From Bradyrhizobium uaiense (GTDB taxonomy: Bacteria; Pseudomonadota; Alphaproteobacteria; Rhizobiales; Xanthobacteraceae): a DNA stretch of 58,273 nt. A program made the translations under genes and the position numbers. The stretch is from positions 1-58,273 of the forward strand of contig NZ_VKHP01000022.1 of the NCBI RefSeq assembly GCF_010811875.1, read 5' to 3'. A model generated the notes under the pieces. That model was not told where the DNA came from. It saw nothing but the letters and a program-made list of their open reading frames with translations, and did not search any database. This document shows, one piece after another, positions 15,339-26,271 of the stretch (position 1 is its first letter; every line of letters starts with the position of its first letter).

Positions 15339-16550
15339 ATGAACATGGAAGTGGATCGCGAGGCACTGCTCGACGCGGGCCCCTGGAAGCGCAACCTGAC
15401 CGTCTGCGTTTTCGGCTCGTTCACGACAATCGTGGGGATGACGCTGCTGCTGCCGTTCCTGCCGCTCTATGTCGAGCAGCTCGGCGTCACGGACCACGCC
15501 GCCATCGTGCAATGGTCGGGCGTCGCCTATGGCGCAACCTTCTTCAGCGCGGCGTTGACAGCGCCGCTGTGGGGCCGGCTCGCCGATCGTTACGGTCGCA
15601 AGCTGATGCTGATCCGCGCCAGCCTCGGCATGGCGATTGCCATGTCGCTGATCGGCATGGCGCACAATGTCTATGAGCTGGTGGGCTTGCGGCTGCTGAC
15701 CGGCCTGCTCGGCGGCTACGCCTCGGGCTCGACCGTGCTGATCGCGGCGCAGACGCCGAAGGCGCGGTCCGGCTGGGCGATCGGCGTGCTGTCGGCCGGC
15801 ATCATGGCCGGCAGCCTGGTCGGTCCCTTGATCGGTGGCGTCCTGCCGGGCCTGATCAGCATCCGCGCGACCTTCTTCCTGATCGGCGGCGTCATCTTCT
15901 TCACCTTCCTCGGCACGACCTTCCTGATCCGCGAGGATGCACGTCCCAAGGCGGCGAAAGGCAGCAAAGCGCGTGGCGGCTGGGCGCTCGTTCCAGACAA
16001 GCGTCCTGTCGTCGCGATGTGGGGAACGGGCCTGCTGCTGATGATCGCCAACATGTCGATCGAGCCGATCATCACGGTCTATGTCGCGCAATTGGTCGAC
16101 GCGCCGCAGGTGACGTTCGTGGCCGGTCTCGTGATGTCGGCGGCGGCGTTCGGCAGCCTGTTGTCGTCGTCGCATCTCGGCAAGCTGGCCGATCGTGTCG
16201 GCCACTGGCGGATCATCACCGTCTGTCTTGCCGTCTCGGCGCTGCTGCTGATCCCGCAGGCCTTCGTCGCCAGCGGCTGGCAACTGATCTTGCTTCGCTT
16301 CCTGATGGGGCTCGCGCTCGGTGGTCTCTTGCCGTGCATCGCAAGCGTGATCCGGCACAACGTGCCCGATGCGGTCACCGGCAGCATGCTGGGCTATTCG
16401 ATCTCGGCGCAGTATGCCGGCCAGGTGATCGGCCCGCTCGCCGGCGGATTCATCGGCGGCCATATCGGCATGCGCGCGGTATTCCTCGGCACCAGCGTGC
16501 TGATGGCACTCGGCGCGATCGGCAATTTCGTCGTCGAGAAGAAGGAGTAG
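15339..16550 (+). CDS. MFS transporter, drug/efflux type
   Basis: 403 aa, 12 predicted TM helices. The MFS signature between TM2 and TM3 is seen in 'LWGRLADRYGRKLMLI', and the motif repeats in the second half as 'HLGKLADRVGHWRII'. 'GVLSAGIMAGSLVGPLIGGVLPG' is the motif C-like stretch seen in drug:H+ antiporters. The start is 1 nt after the GntR stop, so the two form an operon. Substrate unknown; a GntR-FCD partner suggests a carboxylate or a toxic metabolite. Confidence 0.88.
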   Translation: MNMEVDREALLDAGPWKRNLTVCVFGSFTTIVGMTLLLPFLPLYVEQLGVTDHAAIVQWSGVAYGATFFSAALTAPLWGRLADRYGRKLMLIRASLGMAIAMSLIGMAHNVYELVGLRLLTGLLGGYASGSTVLIAAQTPKARSGWAIGVLSAGIMAGSLVGPLIGGVLPGLISIRATFFLIGGVIFFTFLGTTFLIREDARPKAAKGSKARGGWALVPDKRPVVAMWGTGLLLMIANMSIEPIITVYVAQLVDAPQVTFVAGLVMSAAAFGSLLSSSHLGKLADRVGHWRIITVCLAVSALLLIPQAFVASGWQLILLRFLMGLALGGLLPCIASVIRHNVPDAVTGSMLGYSISAQYAGQVIGPLAGGFIGGHIGMRAVFLGTSVLMALGAIGNFVVEKKE

Positions 16551-16595
16551 TTGCGGGCGCCGGCTGCTCGCAGTGCTCGACGAACCACCAAAACA

Positions 16596-16621
16596 AAAAC
16601 GGCGCCCGAAGGCGCCGTTTT
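16596..16621. terminator. Bidirectional rho-independent terminator between MFS gene and lon
   Basis: Perfect 11-bp stem AAAACGGCGCC / GGCGCCGTTTT with a CGAA loop, between two converging genes. The A and T ends make it work on both strands. Confidence 0.9.
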
Positions 16622-16642
16622 CTATTTCGACCGGAGCTTGCT

Positions 16643-19072
16643 TCAGTGCGCCGTCAGGCCGCCGGACGCTTCATCCGAAGCGTCGGGCTTGACGTCGACC
16701 TTGCTGGTCTCCTCTTCCCAGACGATCGGCGCGGGCACGCGGACCAGCGCCTTGGCGACGACCTCATCCAGCCGCGAGACCGGAATGATCTCCATGCCGC
16801 CCTTGATCGCATCGGAAATCTCCGTGAGATCCTTGGCGTTGTCCTCCGGGATCAGCACCGTCTTGATGCCACCGCGCGCGGCAGCCAGGAGCTTCTCCTT
16901 CAGGCCGCCGATCGGCAGCACGCGACCACGCAGCGTGATCTCGCCGGTCATCGCGACATCGTGGCGGACCGGGATGCCGGTCATGACCGAGATGATCGCG
17001 GTGGCCATCGCCACACCGGCGGACGGACCGTCCTTCGGCGTTGCGCCCTCCGGCACGTGAACGTGGATGTCGCGCCTGTCGAACATCGGCGGTTCGATGC
17101 CGTAGACGATCGCGCGCGAGCGGACGTAAGACGCCGCCGCCGAGATCGATTCCTTCATCACGTCGCGCAGGTTGCCGGTGACGGTCATCTTGCCCTTGCC
17201 GGGCATCATGACGCCTTCAATGGTCAACAGTTCGCCGCCGACATCGGTCCAGGCCAGACCGGTGACGATACCGACCTGATCCTCGTCGTCGATCTCGCCG
17301 AAGCGATACTTCGGAACGCCGAGGAACTCTTCGATATTCGCCTCGGTGACCTTCACCGACTTCTTCTTGGAGATCATCAGCTCCTTCACCGCCTTGCGGG
17401 CGAGTGTGGAGAGCTCACGCTCCAGGTTACGCACACCCGCTTCGCGGGTGTAGCGGCGGATCATCAAGAGCAAGGCCGCGTCGTCGATCGACCATTCCTT
17501 GGAGTCAAGACCGTGCTTGGAGAGCGCGCTCGGGATCAGATGCTTGCGCGCGATCTCGACCTTCTCGTTCTCCGTGTAACCGGCGATCCGGATGATCTCC
17601 ATGCGGTCCATCAACGGCCCCGGAATATTCAGCGTATTCGCGGTCGTGATGAACATCACGTTGGACAGGTCGTAGTCGACCTCCAGGTAGTGGTCGTTGA
17701 AGGTCGAGTTCTGCTCGGGGTCCAAAACCTCGAGCAGCGCCGACGACGGATCGCCGCGGAAATCAGCGCCCATCTTGTCGATCTCGTCCAGCAGGAACAG
17801 CGGATTCGAGGTCTTCGCCTTCCGCATCGACTGGATGATCTTGCCGGGCATCGAGCCGATATAAGTGCGGCGGTGACCGCGGATCTCGGCCTCGTCACGC
17901 ACGCCGCCGAGCGACACGCGCACGAACTCACGCCCGGTCGCCTTCGCGATCGACTTGCCGAGCGAGGTCTTGCCGACGCCGGGAGGCCCGACCAGGCACA
18001 GGATCGGTCCGGTCAGCTTGTTGGCCCGCGACTGCACGGCGAGATACTCGACGATACGGTCCTTGACCTTCTCGAGCCCGTAGTGATCGGAGTCCAGGAC
18101 CGCCTGCGCGGCCTCGAGGTCCTTCTTGACCTTGGACTTCTTGCCCCACGGGATCGACAGCAGCCAATCCAGATAGTTGCGCACGACGGTCGCTTCCGCG
18201 GACATCGGCGACATCTGGCGCAGCTTCTTCAGCTCGTGCTGCGCTTTCTCGCGTGCTTCCTTGGACAGCTTGGTCTTGGAGATCTTCTCCTCCAGATCGG
18301 CCAACTCGTCGCGACCTTCGTCGTCGCCGAGTTCCTTCTGGATCGCCTTCATCTGCTCGTTCAGGTAATACTCGCGCTGGGTCTTCTCCATCTGGCGCTT
18401 GACGCGCGAGCGGATGCGCTTCTCGACCTGCAACACCGAGATCTCGCTCTCCATCAGGCCCAGCACCTTCTCCAGGCGCTGCGTGACGGACAACGTCTCC
18501 AGGATCGCTTGCCGATCGGCAATCTTGACCGCGAGATGCGAGGCAACGGTGTCGCCGAGCTTGGCGAAATCGGTGATCGCCTGAACCACGCCGACGACTT
18601 CGGCGGAGATCTTCTTGTTCAGCTTCACATAGCTTTCGAAGTCGGACACCACCGAACGCGCCAGCGCCTCGGCCTCGACCGAGGTGGCGTCAGTGTCGGC
18701 GAGCGCGACCGCGGTCGCTTCGTAATATTCGCTGCGATCGGAATACTTCTCGACGCGCGCGCGCTCGAGGCCCTCGACCAGCACCTTCACGGTGCCGTCG
18801 GGTAGCTTCAGGAGCTGCAGAACGCTGGCGAGCGTACCGGTCTCGTAGATTGAATCGGGTGCCGGATCGTCATCGGACGCATTCTTCTGCGTCGCGAGCA
18901 TGATCAGCGCGTCGTTCTTCATCACCTCTTCGAGGGCGCGGATCGATTTCTCGCGGCCGACGAACAGCGGCACGATCATGTGCGGGAAGACGACGATGTC
19001 GCGGAGCGGCAGCACCGGATAGGAGTGGCTTTCGCCGTGGACGATCGTTGGCCGGGGTTTTGAGGTCGTCAT
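16643..19072 (-). CDS. lon: ATP-dependent Lon protease
   Basis: 809 aa, normal LonA length (E. coli 784). Order: N-terminal substrate domain ([26 protein letters not shown]), coiled-coil middle around residues 190-290, AAA+ module with Walker [13 protein letters not shown] and Walker B '[11 protein letters not shown]', and the C-terminal protease with catalytic Ser684 in PKDGPSAG and Lys727 in GGLKEKL. Lon degrades misfolded and specific regulatory proteins in the cytoplasm; in Caulobacter this includes CcrM and DnaA. It lies downstream of clpX with a 323-nt gap, so it probably has its own promoter. The tail after residue 785 ([13 protein letters not shown]) is acidic and likely disordered. 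Confidence 0.97.
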   Translation of the reverse strand: MTTSKPRPTIVHGESHSYPVLPLRDIVVFPHMIVPLFVGREKSIRALEEVMKNDALIMLATQKNASDDDPAPDSIYETGTLASVLQLLKLPDGTVKVLVEGLERARVEKYSDRSEYYEATAVALADTDATSVEAEALARSVVSDFESYVKLNKKISAEVVGVVQAITDFAKLGDTVASHLAVKIADRQAILETLSVTQRLEKVLGLMESEISVLQVEKRIRSRVKRQMEKTQREYYLNEQMKAIQKELGDDEGRDELADLEEKISKTKLSKEAREKAQHELKKLRQMSPMSAEATVVRNYLDWLLSIPWGKKSKVKKDLEAAQAVLDSDHYGLEKVKDRIVEYLAVQSRANKLTGPILCLVGPPGVGKTSLGKSIAKATGREFVRVSLGGVRDEAEIRGHRRTYIGSMPGKIIQSMRKAKTSNPLFLLDEIDKMGADFRGDPSSALLEVLDPEQNSTFNDHYLEVDYDLSNVMFITTANTLNIPGPLMDRMEIIRIAGYTENEKVEIARKHLIPSALSKHGLDSKEWSIDDAALLLMIRRYTREAGVRNLERELSTLARKAVKELMISKKKSVKVTEANIEEFLGVPKYRFGEIDDEDQVGIVTGLAWTDVGGELLTIEGVMMPGKGKMTVTGNLRDVMKESISAAASYVRSRAIVYGIEPPMFDRRDIHVHVPEGATPKDGPSAGVAMATAIISVMTGIPVRHDVAMTGEITLRGRVLPIGGLKEKLLAAARGGIKTVLIPEDNAKDLTEISDAIKGGMEIIPVSRLDEVVAKALVRVPAPIVWEEETSKVDVKPDASDEASGGLTAH

Positions 19073-19395
19073 GGCCTATTCCTTTTGTTTTGCCCCCTTG
19101 CACGCAGTCCGCCTGCTCGCGCAACCGCCACAAGGTGCCTTGGTGATCCGGAACGAGATTGCCGTCAGCAGCCGCTTATTCCGCATCGTGAAGCGACGAA
19201 TCTCAACGCATGAGATCCCTCGCCGATAGCATTAGGTGGCTATCAGGCAGGGGGGTGTCAAGTCTGAGAAGTGCCGGGAAATATAGGCTAAACAGGCATT
19301 TACTGCGACGCCGCAAGGGGCGCTGCTGCTGCGCCACAGCGGCCGCCGGATCGCCCGGCAGCCGTGCATTTTTGGCGGGTCGATACGAGCGCTGT
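19073..19395 (-). promoter_or_regulatory. lon promoter region
   Basis: 323 nt between clpX and lon. On the minus strand a TTGACA box (19256-19261) is the best -35 candidate. The downstream -10 region (around 19227-19238, CCTAAT/TAATGC) is poor, so this may be a heat-shock-type promoter rather than a plain sigma-70 one. No gene seen. Low confidence on exact boxes. Confidence 0.35.
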
Positions 19396-20670
<1,275 letters not shown>

Positions 20671-21110
20671 TCATTATCTCCGTCCGCCGTTCGATCTTGT
20701 TTGCCAGATCGACCCAATCCGGCACAAAACCGGGGTCTTGGGTAGATAGAGCAAATTCCGTACCAAAAAAGACCCTACGCAATACTGACCGTTCCAATCA
20801 CGGTTTATTCGAATCTCCGCGATCATAGCCGATGCATTACAGCCAACCATGCTGGCACCCGACTATCAAGAATTCGCTAATCGGATGGCCGGCTCAAGAC
20901 CGTGACAATACCGTGATTTTCCACGATCGCACGTGGAATACACGTCGAAATCCACGGAACGTTGCGGGATTACCACGCCAGCCGATGAGCACGAAAGCGG
21001 AACTTTCTGCCCGTGCGTATGCACTTACGGGGTACTCCGCCGTCCTGCTTGCCGGGTATGTGAGGCGTCAATGTGGAGATCACACCGACGCCTCCAGATC
21101 TCTGTCCAGA
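20671..21110 (-). other. clpP-clpX intergenic region
   Basis: 440 nt, more AT-rich near clpX, without a credible gene on either strand. Its length argues for an independent clpX promoter. I could not identify a clear promoter pair or a terminator for clpP. Confidence 0.4.
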
Positions 21111-21746
21111 TCAGGCGGCTTTCGCCGCTGACGGGTCTTCGGGGCGCTTGTCGATGACCTTGTCGACGAGACCGAAGGCCTTGGCGTCCTCGGCGGTGAG
21201 GAACTTGTCGCGCTCCAGCGCGTCCTCAATCGCCTTGTAGGTCTGGCCGGTATGCTTCACGTAGATCTCGTTGAGGCGCTTCTTGAGATTCAGGATCTCC
21301 TGCGCGTGCAGCATGATGTCCGTGGCCTGGCCCTGGAAGCCGCCCGAGGGCTGGTGCACCATGATGCGGGAATTCGGCAGCGTGAAGCGCATGTCCTTCT
21401 CGCCGGCTGCAAGCAGCAGCGAGCCCATCGACGCCGCCTGCCCCGTGCACAGCGTCGATACCGGCGGACGAATGAACTGCATCGTGTCGTAGATCGCGAG
21501 ACCCGACGTCACCACGCCACCCGGCGAGTTGATGTACATCGAGATTTCCTTCTTCGGATTCTCGGCCTCGAGGAACAGCAGCTGCGCGACGATCAGCGTC
21601 GACATGCCGTCTTCCACCGGGCCGGTGACGAAGATGATGCGCTCTTTCAGAAGGCGCGAGAAAATGTCGTAGGCGCGTTCGCCGCGATTGGTCTGCTCGA
21701 CGACCATCGGCACGAGGTTCATGTAGGTTTCAACGGGATCGCGCAT
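21111..21746 (-). CDS. clpP: ClpP protease subunit
   Basis: 211 aa. The full catalytic triad is in place: S106 (GQAASMGS), H131 (MVHQPSGG) and D180 (LERDKFL). The N-terminal axial loop and the handle region are normal. ClpP forms two heptameric rings that degrade substrates delivered by ClpX or ClpA. It lies 239 nt downstream of tig on the same strand, the common bacterial order tig-clpP-clpX. The C-terminal tail ([12 protein letters not shown]) is slightly longer than in E. coli, as usual for Rhizobiales. Confidence 0.97.
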   Translation of the reverse strand: MRDPVETYMNLVPMVVEQTNRGERAYDIFSRLLKERIIFVTGPVEDGMSTLIVAQLLFLEAENPKKEISMYINSPGGVVTSGLAIYDTMQFIRPPVSTLCTGQAASMGSLLLAAGEKDMRFTLPNSRIMVHQPSGGFQGQATDIMLHAQEILNLKKRLNEIYVKHTGQTYKAIEDALERDKFLTAEDAKAFGLVDKVIDKRPEDPSAAKAA

Positions 21747-21790
21747 GAAAGAACCCAGGGGTTAGGGGGTGATGCAGAACTGCTTAAGGG

Positions 21791-21820
21791 TACTCGGCTC
21801 AAGGCTACTCGGCTCAAGGC
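21791..21820. repeat. Perfect 15-bp tandem duplication upstream of clpP
   Basis: The 15-mer TACTCGGCTCAAGGC occurs twice head to tail (21791-21805 and 21806-21820), 45-74 nt before the clpP start codon, within the tig-clpP spacer. It is a likely slippage product that could change the leader or promoter spacing. Confidence 0.8.
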
Positions 21821-21985
21821 TTAACCCAGATATGGGCCAATTTCCGGCCGACAAGACCGGCACCAGCCGCACTAGCCATCCGGGCAGGCCGCGGAAGTTC
21901 AAGCTGATTCGCGTCGGCGCGCCTAGCGACGGGGACCCGTCACCGGCGCGCTTTCGCGGTTCATCATTAACGCGAGGTGCCGGAA

Positions 21986-23347
21986 TTAGGCGGCAGTCTT
22001 CTCGGCGTCTTCATCCTTGAACAGCTCATCCTTGCTGACCTTCTTCTCGGTCACGTTGGCGAGCTCCAGGACGAAGTCGACGACCTTGTCCTCGTAGATC
22101 GGGGCGCGAAGCTGGGCCAGCGCCTGGGCGTTGCTGCGGTAGTAGTCCCACACTTCCTTCTCGCGGCCGGGCGCCTGGCGTGCACGCTCGATCACCGCGC
22201 GCGACACCTCGTCGTCGGTCACGGTGATCTTGTTCTTCTCGCCGATCTCCGACAGCACCAGCCCGAGTCGGACGCGGCGGTCGGCAATCTTCTGGTACTC
22301 TTCCTTGGCCGCATCCTCGGTGGTGTTCTCGTCGGCGAAGGTCTTGCCCGACGACTCCATCTCGGCCTTGATCGAGTTCCACATCAGGTTGAACTCTTCG
22401 GCAACCAGCGACGGCGGTGCCTCGAATTTGTGGCTCTCGTCGAGGCGGTCGAGCAGCGCGCGCTTGACCTTCTGGCGGGTCGCGCCGGCGAACTCGGCCG
22501 TCAGTCGCTCGCGCATCAGCTCCTTCAGCTTGTCGAGCGACTCGAGGCCAAGCGTCTTGGCGAACTCGTCGTCGACGGTGACCTCGCCGGGCGCCTCGAT
22601 CAGCGTCGCGGTGGTCTCGAACTCGGCCGGCTGACCGGCGAGCTTTTCATTGAGGTAGTTCTTCGGGAACGCGACCTTCAGCGTGCGGGTCTCGCCCGAG
22701 CCGATGCCGGTCAGCTGCTCCTCGAAGCCCGGGATGAACTGGCCGGCGCCGATCACGACCTGGATGCCCTCGCCGGTGCCGCCCTCGAAGGCTTCACCGT
22801 TGATGGTGCCCTTGAAGCTGATGGTGACGCGGTCGCCCTTCTCCGCCTTGGCACCTTCGGCCTTGGCATTGTACGGACGGCTGCCCTCGGCGATGCGCTT
22901 GATGGCCTCGTCGACGTCGGCGTCGGCGACATCGACCACTGGCTTCTCGACCGAGAACGACTTGAAATCAGCGAGCTGGATCGGCGGCACGACTTCGATC
23001 GCGACCGTGTAGGTCAGGTCGGTCTTGCCCGACAGCAATTCCTCGACCTGGTCCTTCTCGGTCGGCATGGTGATCTTCGGCTCGCCGGCGAGACGGAAGC
23101 CGCGATCTTCGAAAATCTGCCGGTTGGTGTCGCTGATGGTCTGGTCGATGGTCTCGGCCATCACCGAACGGCCGTAGATCTTCTTCAGATGCGCCACCGG
23201 CACCTTGCCGGGACGGAAGCCGTTGAGACGGACCTTGTCCTTGAGGTCGACCAGCTTGGCATCTGCCTTGGCATCGAGATCCGATGCCGGAACGCTGATC
23301 TTGAACTCGTGCTTCAGTCCCTCGTTGAGGGTCTCGGTGACCTGCAT
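21986..23347 (-). CDS. tig: Trigger factor, ribosome-associated chaperone
   Basis: 453 aa. The N-terminal ribosome-binding domain carries the 'FRPGKVP' signature in '[19 protein letters not shown]' (about residues 42-60). The PPIase (FKBP-like) domain is near residues 150-245 ([21 protein letters not shown] ... [12 protein letters not shown]), and the helical C-terminal chaperone domain ends with an acidic/Lys tail. It binds nascent chains at the exit tunnel and catalyses prolyl isomerisation. First gene of the tig-clpP-clpX-lon block. Confidence 0.96.
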   Translation of the reverse strand: MQVTETLNEGLKHEFKISVPASDLDAKADAKLVDLKDKVRLNGFRPGKVPVAHLKKIYGRSVMAETIDQTISDTNRQIFEDRGFRLAGEPKITMPTEKDQVEELLSGKTDLTYTVAIEVVPPIQLADFKSFSVEKPVVDVADADVDEAIKRIAEGSRPYNAKAEGAKAEKGDRVTISFKGTINGEAFEGGTGEGIQVVIGAGQFIPGFEEQLTGIGSGETRTLKVAFPKNYLNEKLAGQPAEFETTATLIEAPGEVTVDDEFAKTLGLESLDKLKELMRERLTAEFAGATRQKVKRALLDRLDESHKFEAPPSLVAEEFNLMWNSIKAEMESSGKTFADENTTEDAAKEEYQKIADRRVRLGLVLSEIGEKNKITVTDDEVSRAVIERARQAPGREKEVWDYYRSNAQALAQLRAPIYEDKVVDFVLELANVTEKKVSKDELFKDEDAEKTAA

Positions 23348-23512
23348 GGTATCAATCTTCTTCCGCTTTTGCCGCGGCCCGAGCGGCCGTGGCAGTGTTC
23401 AATCTGTTCGACGGTGAGCCTTGCGGCCTGACGTCTGTGGGTTCGGCGAACCCTCATCCCTTTCGGGGCCAAAGGTTCTCCAAGAAATCGTCATGCAAAC
23501 GCTGTAAGCGCT

Positions 23513-23597
23513 TGGTGCGGGCGGAGGGACTCGAACCCCCACAACTTTCGTCACTGGAACCTAAATCCAGCGCGTCTACCAGTTCCGCCACGCCCGC
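23513..23597 (-). tRNA. tRNA-Leu (TAG anticodon)
   Basis: 85 nt with a long variable arm, encoded CCA (23513-23515), and acceptor GCGGGCG/CGCCCGC. The anticodon stem CTGGA/TCCAG encloses TTTAGGT, giving anticodon TAG. It lies upstream of tig on the same strand. Confidence 0.95.
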
Positions 23598-23731
23598 GTG
23601 AAAAGCATCCAATCCGGCCGCGGTGCCGCGGGCGGCGGGCTTATAACATGGGCCCACCGGTTCGCAGCAAAAAAATGGCCGCTGGAGCGCCCGCCCTGCG
23701 ACCGATCGCGACTGGACAGGTACACTCGAAA

Positions 23732-25081
23732 ATGGTCCGCATCGGCCGGATGGCAAGTCCCCTAGCAAGTCCCGAATTTTCCCTCACCCGGCGCGACCTG
23801 ATAGCCGGCCTCGGCGCCGCGACACTCTGCCCGGCGTGGCCGGCCACCGGCTCGGCGCAGGGGCGGACCGCGTTCGTGCTCCAGGCCAAAGCTGACCGCA
23901 TCTTGCTTGGTCCAGGCGCCTCGGGTCCTTCCGGACCGGAGACGCCGGTCTGGTCGCTCGGCAGCGGCGACCTCCGCTTTAAGCGCGGCGAGGTGCTGGA
24001 CGTGACGTTCGGCAACGAGCTGCCGGTCGCGGCCGCGCTCGATTGCCGCGGGCTCGATGGCGTCGCGGCCGCAGAGCCATTGGCGTCGCGGGGGCCCCTT
24101 GCCGCGGGGGCAAAGGATAGCTTTCAGCTCCCGCTTCGCCATGCCGGCACCTTTCTGTGCGAGCCGCTGCTCGGTGACGGCGGCACGGCGCCGACGCGGC
24201 CGCGCCCGCTGATCGTGACTGGCACCTCGCCGGTCGCGGTCGATCGCGACGAGGTCTTGCTGATCGAGGAGTGGCGCCTCCGGTCGGACGGAACCGCGAT
24301 CCCCGCAGGCAGTGATCCGAAAGATTCAACGCAAATTCATACGATTAACGGGAAAACCTCATACGACATCTCGGCGCCGGCCAACACCCGCCTGAGACTC
24401 CGCTTTATCAATGGCAGCCCACGCAGCGTGCTGGCCGTCAAGCTTGAGAGCCTCGATGTCCGGGTGATGGCCATTGATGGCCAGCCGGCCGAACCGTTCC
24501 CGGCCCGGAACAGTGCGCTGGTGCTGGCTCCCGGAGGCCGCACGGATGTCTTCGTCGATGCGGTCGGGCCGGCCGGGACGAGCTTTGCGATCCTCCTGCA
24601 CGACGGCAAGCAGGCTCGATCGGTCGGCAAGTTGGTCGTCTCGAGCGAACCGCCGGTCCGAGCGGCGCCGTTTCCGCCCGCTCCACCACTTCCGGGCAAT
24701 GACATGCCGGCCGCACTCGACCTCAAGAGCGCCGCAAGGTTCGATCTGGCGCTCGGCACGCCTACCGACTGGTTCCGCCCGGCAGAGTTCAAGCCGTCGG
24801 CCGCTCCGGCTTTTCAGGCCAAAACCGGCCGGCCTGTCGTGCTGACACTGACCAATCGCGGCACGATCGCCAGCGTCTTTCATCTGCACGGCCATCACTT
24901 CCGACTGCTCGACCGGCTCGACGACGGCTGGAAGCCGTTCTGGCTCGACACGCTCGCGGTCGAGCCGGGCCAGACCCAGCACATCGCCTTCCTCGCCGAA
25001 TATCCGGGCCGCTATCTGATCGAGCAGGTCGCGACCGATTGGGCCGCGCCGAGGCTCGTCCGATGGTACAGTGTCCAATAA
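23732..25081 (+). CDS. Multicopper-oxidase-fold protein lacking copper ligands
   Basis: 449 aa from ATG 23732 (23750 is also possible). Tat signal 'SLTRRDLIAGLGAATLCPAW' then Ala-rich cleavage. The three-cupredoxin layout of laccase/CueO proteins can be followed: domain 1 'PLASRGPLAAGAKDSFQLPLRHAGTFLCEP', domain 2 'GKTSYDISAPANTRLRLRFINGSPRSVLAVKL', domain 3 'VFHLHGHHFRLLDR ... WLDTLAVEPGQTQHIAFLAEYPGRYLIEQ'. Normal enzymes have HxHG and HxH in domain 1 and HCHxxxH in domain 3. Here the domain 1 positions read LDCRG and LCEP, and the HCH block is replaced by IEQVATDW. Only one HLHGH site remains. It therefore probably cannot carry out four-electron O2 reduction and may be a structural or binding protein, as with FtsP/SufI. 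A mandelate racemase gene starts 18 nt after its stop. Confidence 0.75.
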   Translation: MVRIGRMASPLASPEFSLTRRDLIAGLGAATLCPAWPATGSAQGRTAFVLQAKADRILLGPGASGPSGPETPVWSLGSGDLRFKRGEVLDVTFGNELPVAAALDCRGLDGVAAAEPLASRGPLAAGAKDSFQLPLRHAGTFLCEPLLGDGGTAPTRPRPLIVTGTSPVAVDRDEVLLIEEWRLRSDGTAIPAGSDPKDSTQIHTINGKTSYDISAPANTRLRLRFINGSPRSVLAVKLESLDVRVMAIDGQPAEPFPARNSALVLAPGGRTDVFVDAVGPAGTSFAILLHDGKQARSVGKLVVSSEPPVRAAPFPPAPPLPGNDMPAALDLKSAARFDLALGTPTDWFRPAEFKPSAAPAFQAKTGRPVVLTLTNRGTIASVFHLHGHHFRLLDRLDDGWKPFWLDTLAVEPGQTQHIAFLAEYPGRYLIEQVATDWAAPRLVRWYSVQ

Positions 25082-25099
25082 CAACAAGAGGAAACGCCC

Positions 25100-26185
25100 A
25101 TGAGTCAGACAGTTGCCGCAATCCGCGGAGTCCGTGCGCGAAGCGTGGTGGTGCCGCTCAAACGTCCCGTGAAGAACGCCTTCGGCGTGATCGATTCCGG
25201 ACCGCTGGTGCTGATCGATGTCGAGACCGATCAAGGCGTTACCGGCCGCACCTACATCTTCGCCTACAGCAAGCTCACGCTTAAACCTCTGGTCTATCTG
25301 ATCGAGGAGATCGGCCGCGAACTCGTCGGCAAGCCGGTCGCACCGTTCGACCTGATGAAGGCGATGGATGCCAGGTTTCGTCTGCTTGGCTGGCAGGGCC
25401 TGGTCGGCATGGCCGTGTCCGGTCTCGACATGGCCTGTTGGGATGTCTTGGGCCAGCTCGCTGGTCGGCCGTTGGTCGAGTTGCTTGGCGGCTCCGCAAA
25501 ACCGATCAAGGCCTATGACAGCTACGGCGTGGTCGATCCTGCGGCCGATGAGCGCGCGCTGCGCCGTTCGCTCGATCAGGGCTTTCGCGGCATCAAGATC
25601 AAGGGTGGCGACGGCGATGCCGCCAATGACGAGCGCGTCGTGAAGGGCGTGCGCGCCCTGCTCGGCCCCGACATCGCGCTGATGATCGACTTCAACCAGT
25701 CGCTCGATCCGGCCGAAGCCACCCGCCGCATCTCCCGCCTTGCGCCCTACGATCTGCACTGGATCGAGGAGCCGGTGCCGCAGGAGAGCCTGTCCGGCCA
25801 TGCCAAGGTCCGCGAGACTTCGCCGACCCCGATCCAGGCCGGCGAGAATTGGTGGTTTCCGCGCGGCTTCGCCGAGGCGATCGCGGCCGGCGCATCCGAC
25901 TTCATCATGCCCGATGTAATGAAGGTCGGCGGCGTCACCGGCTGGATGCAGGTCGCGGCTCAGGCCGACGCGGCGTCGATCCCGGCGTCGAGCCATCTGT
26001 TCGCGGAGGTCAGCGCACATCTGCTCGCGGTGACGCCGACCGCGCACTGGCTCGAATTCCTCGACTTCGCCGGCGCGATTCTGGCAAAACCCGCCGAGAT
26101 CATCGATGGCGCCGTGACCGCCCGCGGTCCCGGCCTAGGGATCGAATGGAACGAGCCGGCGGTGGCGAAGTATCTCGTGAGCTAG
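25100..26185 (+). CDS. Mandelate racemase (enolase superfamily)
   Basis: 361 aa. Every active-site residue of Pseudomonas putida mandelate racemase is found at its number plus 2: K166/K168 (KIKGG; K164/K166 in P. putida), metal ligands D197, E223 and E249 (DFNQ, IEEP, GEN), H299 (SSHLF) and E319 (WLEF). The surrounding blocks 'PDVMKVGGVTGWMQ' and 'AEVSAHLLAVTPTAHWLE' also match closely. This points to racemisation of mandelate or a near analogue, not merely to a dehydratase of the superfamily. AAGAGGAAA precedes the ATG. It is probably co-transcribed with the copper-less multicopper oxidase. No mandelate dehydrogenase or benzoylformate decarboxylase gene is in the window. Confidence 0.88.
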   Translation: MSQTVAAIRGVRARSVVVPLKRPVKNAFGVIDSGPLVLIDVETDQGVTGRTYIFAYSKLTLKPLVYLIEEIGRELVGKPVAPFDLMKAMDARFRLLGWQGLVGMAVSGLDMACWDVLGQLAGRPLVELLGGSAKPIKAYDSYGVVDPAADERALRRSLDQGFRGIKIKGGDGDAANDERVVKGVRALLGPDIALMIDFNQSLDPAEATRRISRLAPYDLHWIEEPVPQESLSGHAKVRETSPTPIQAGENWWFPRGFAEAIAAGASDFIMPDVMKVGGVTGWMQVAAQADAASIPASSHLFAEVSAHLLAVTPTAHWLEFLDFAGAILAKPAEIIDGAVTARGPGLGIEWNEPAVAKYLVS

Positions 26186-26271
26186 CGACCCCTTGGGATA
26201 GGTGGCGCGCTGCGTGCACTTCACCCTTGCCGCGCATTCATGTAGGCCACCCCGACATCGGAGCGCGCTCA

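Noticed and set aside
16019..18805. Very long plus-strand open frame (over 900 codons)
   Set aside because: It is antisense to lon, with a composition typical of high-GC shadow frames (Arg, Asp, His and Leu rich) and no domain.
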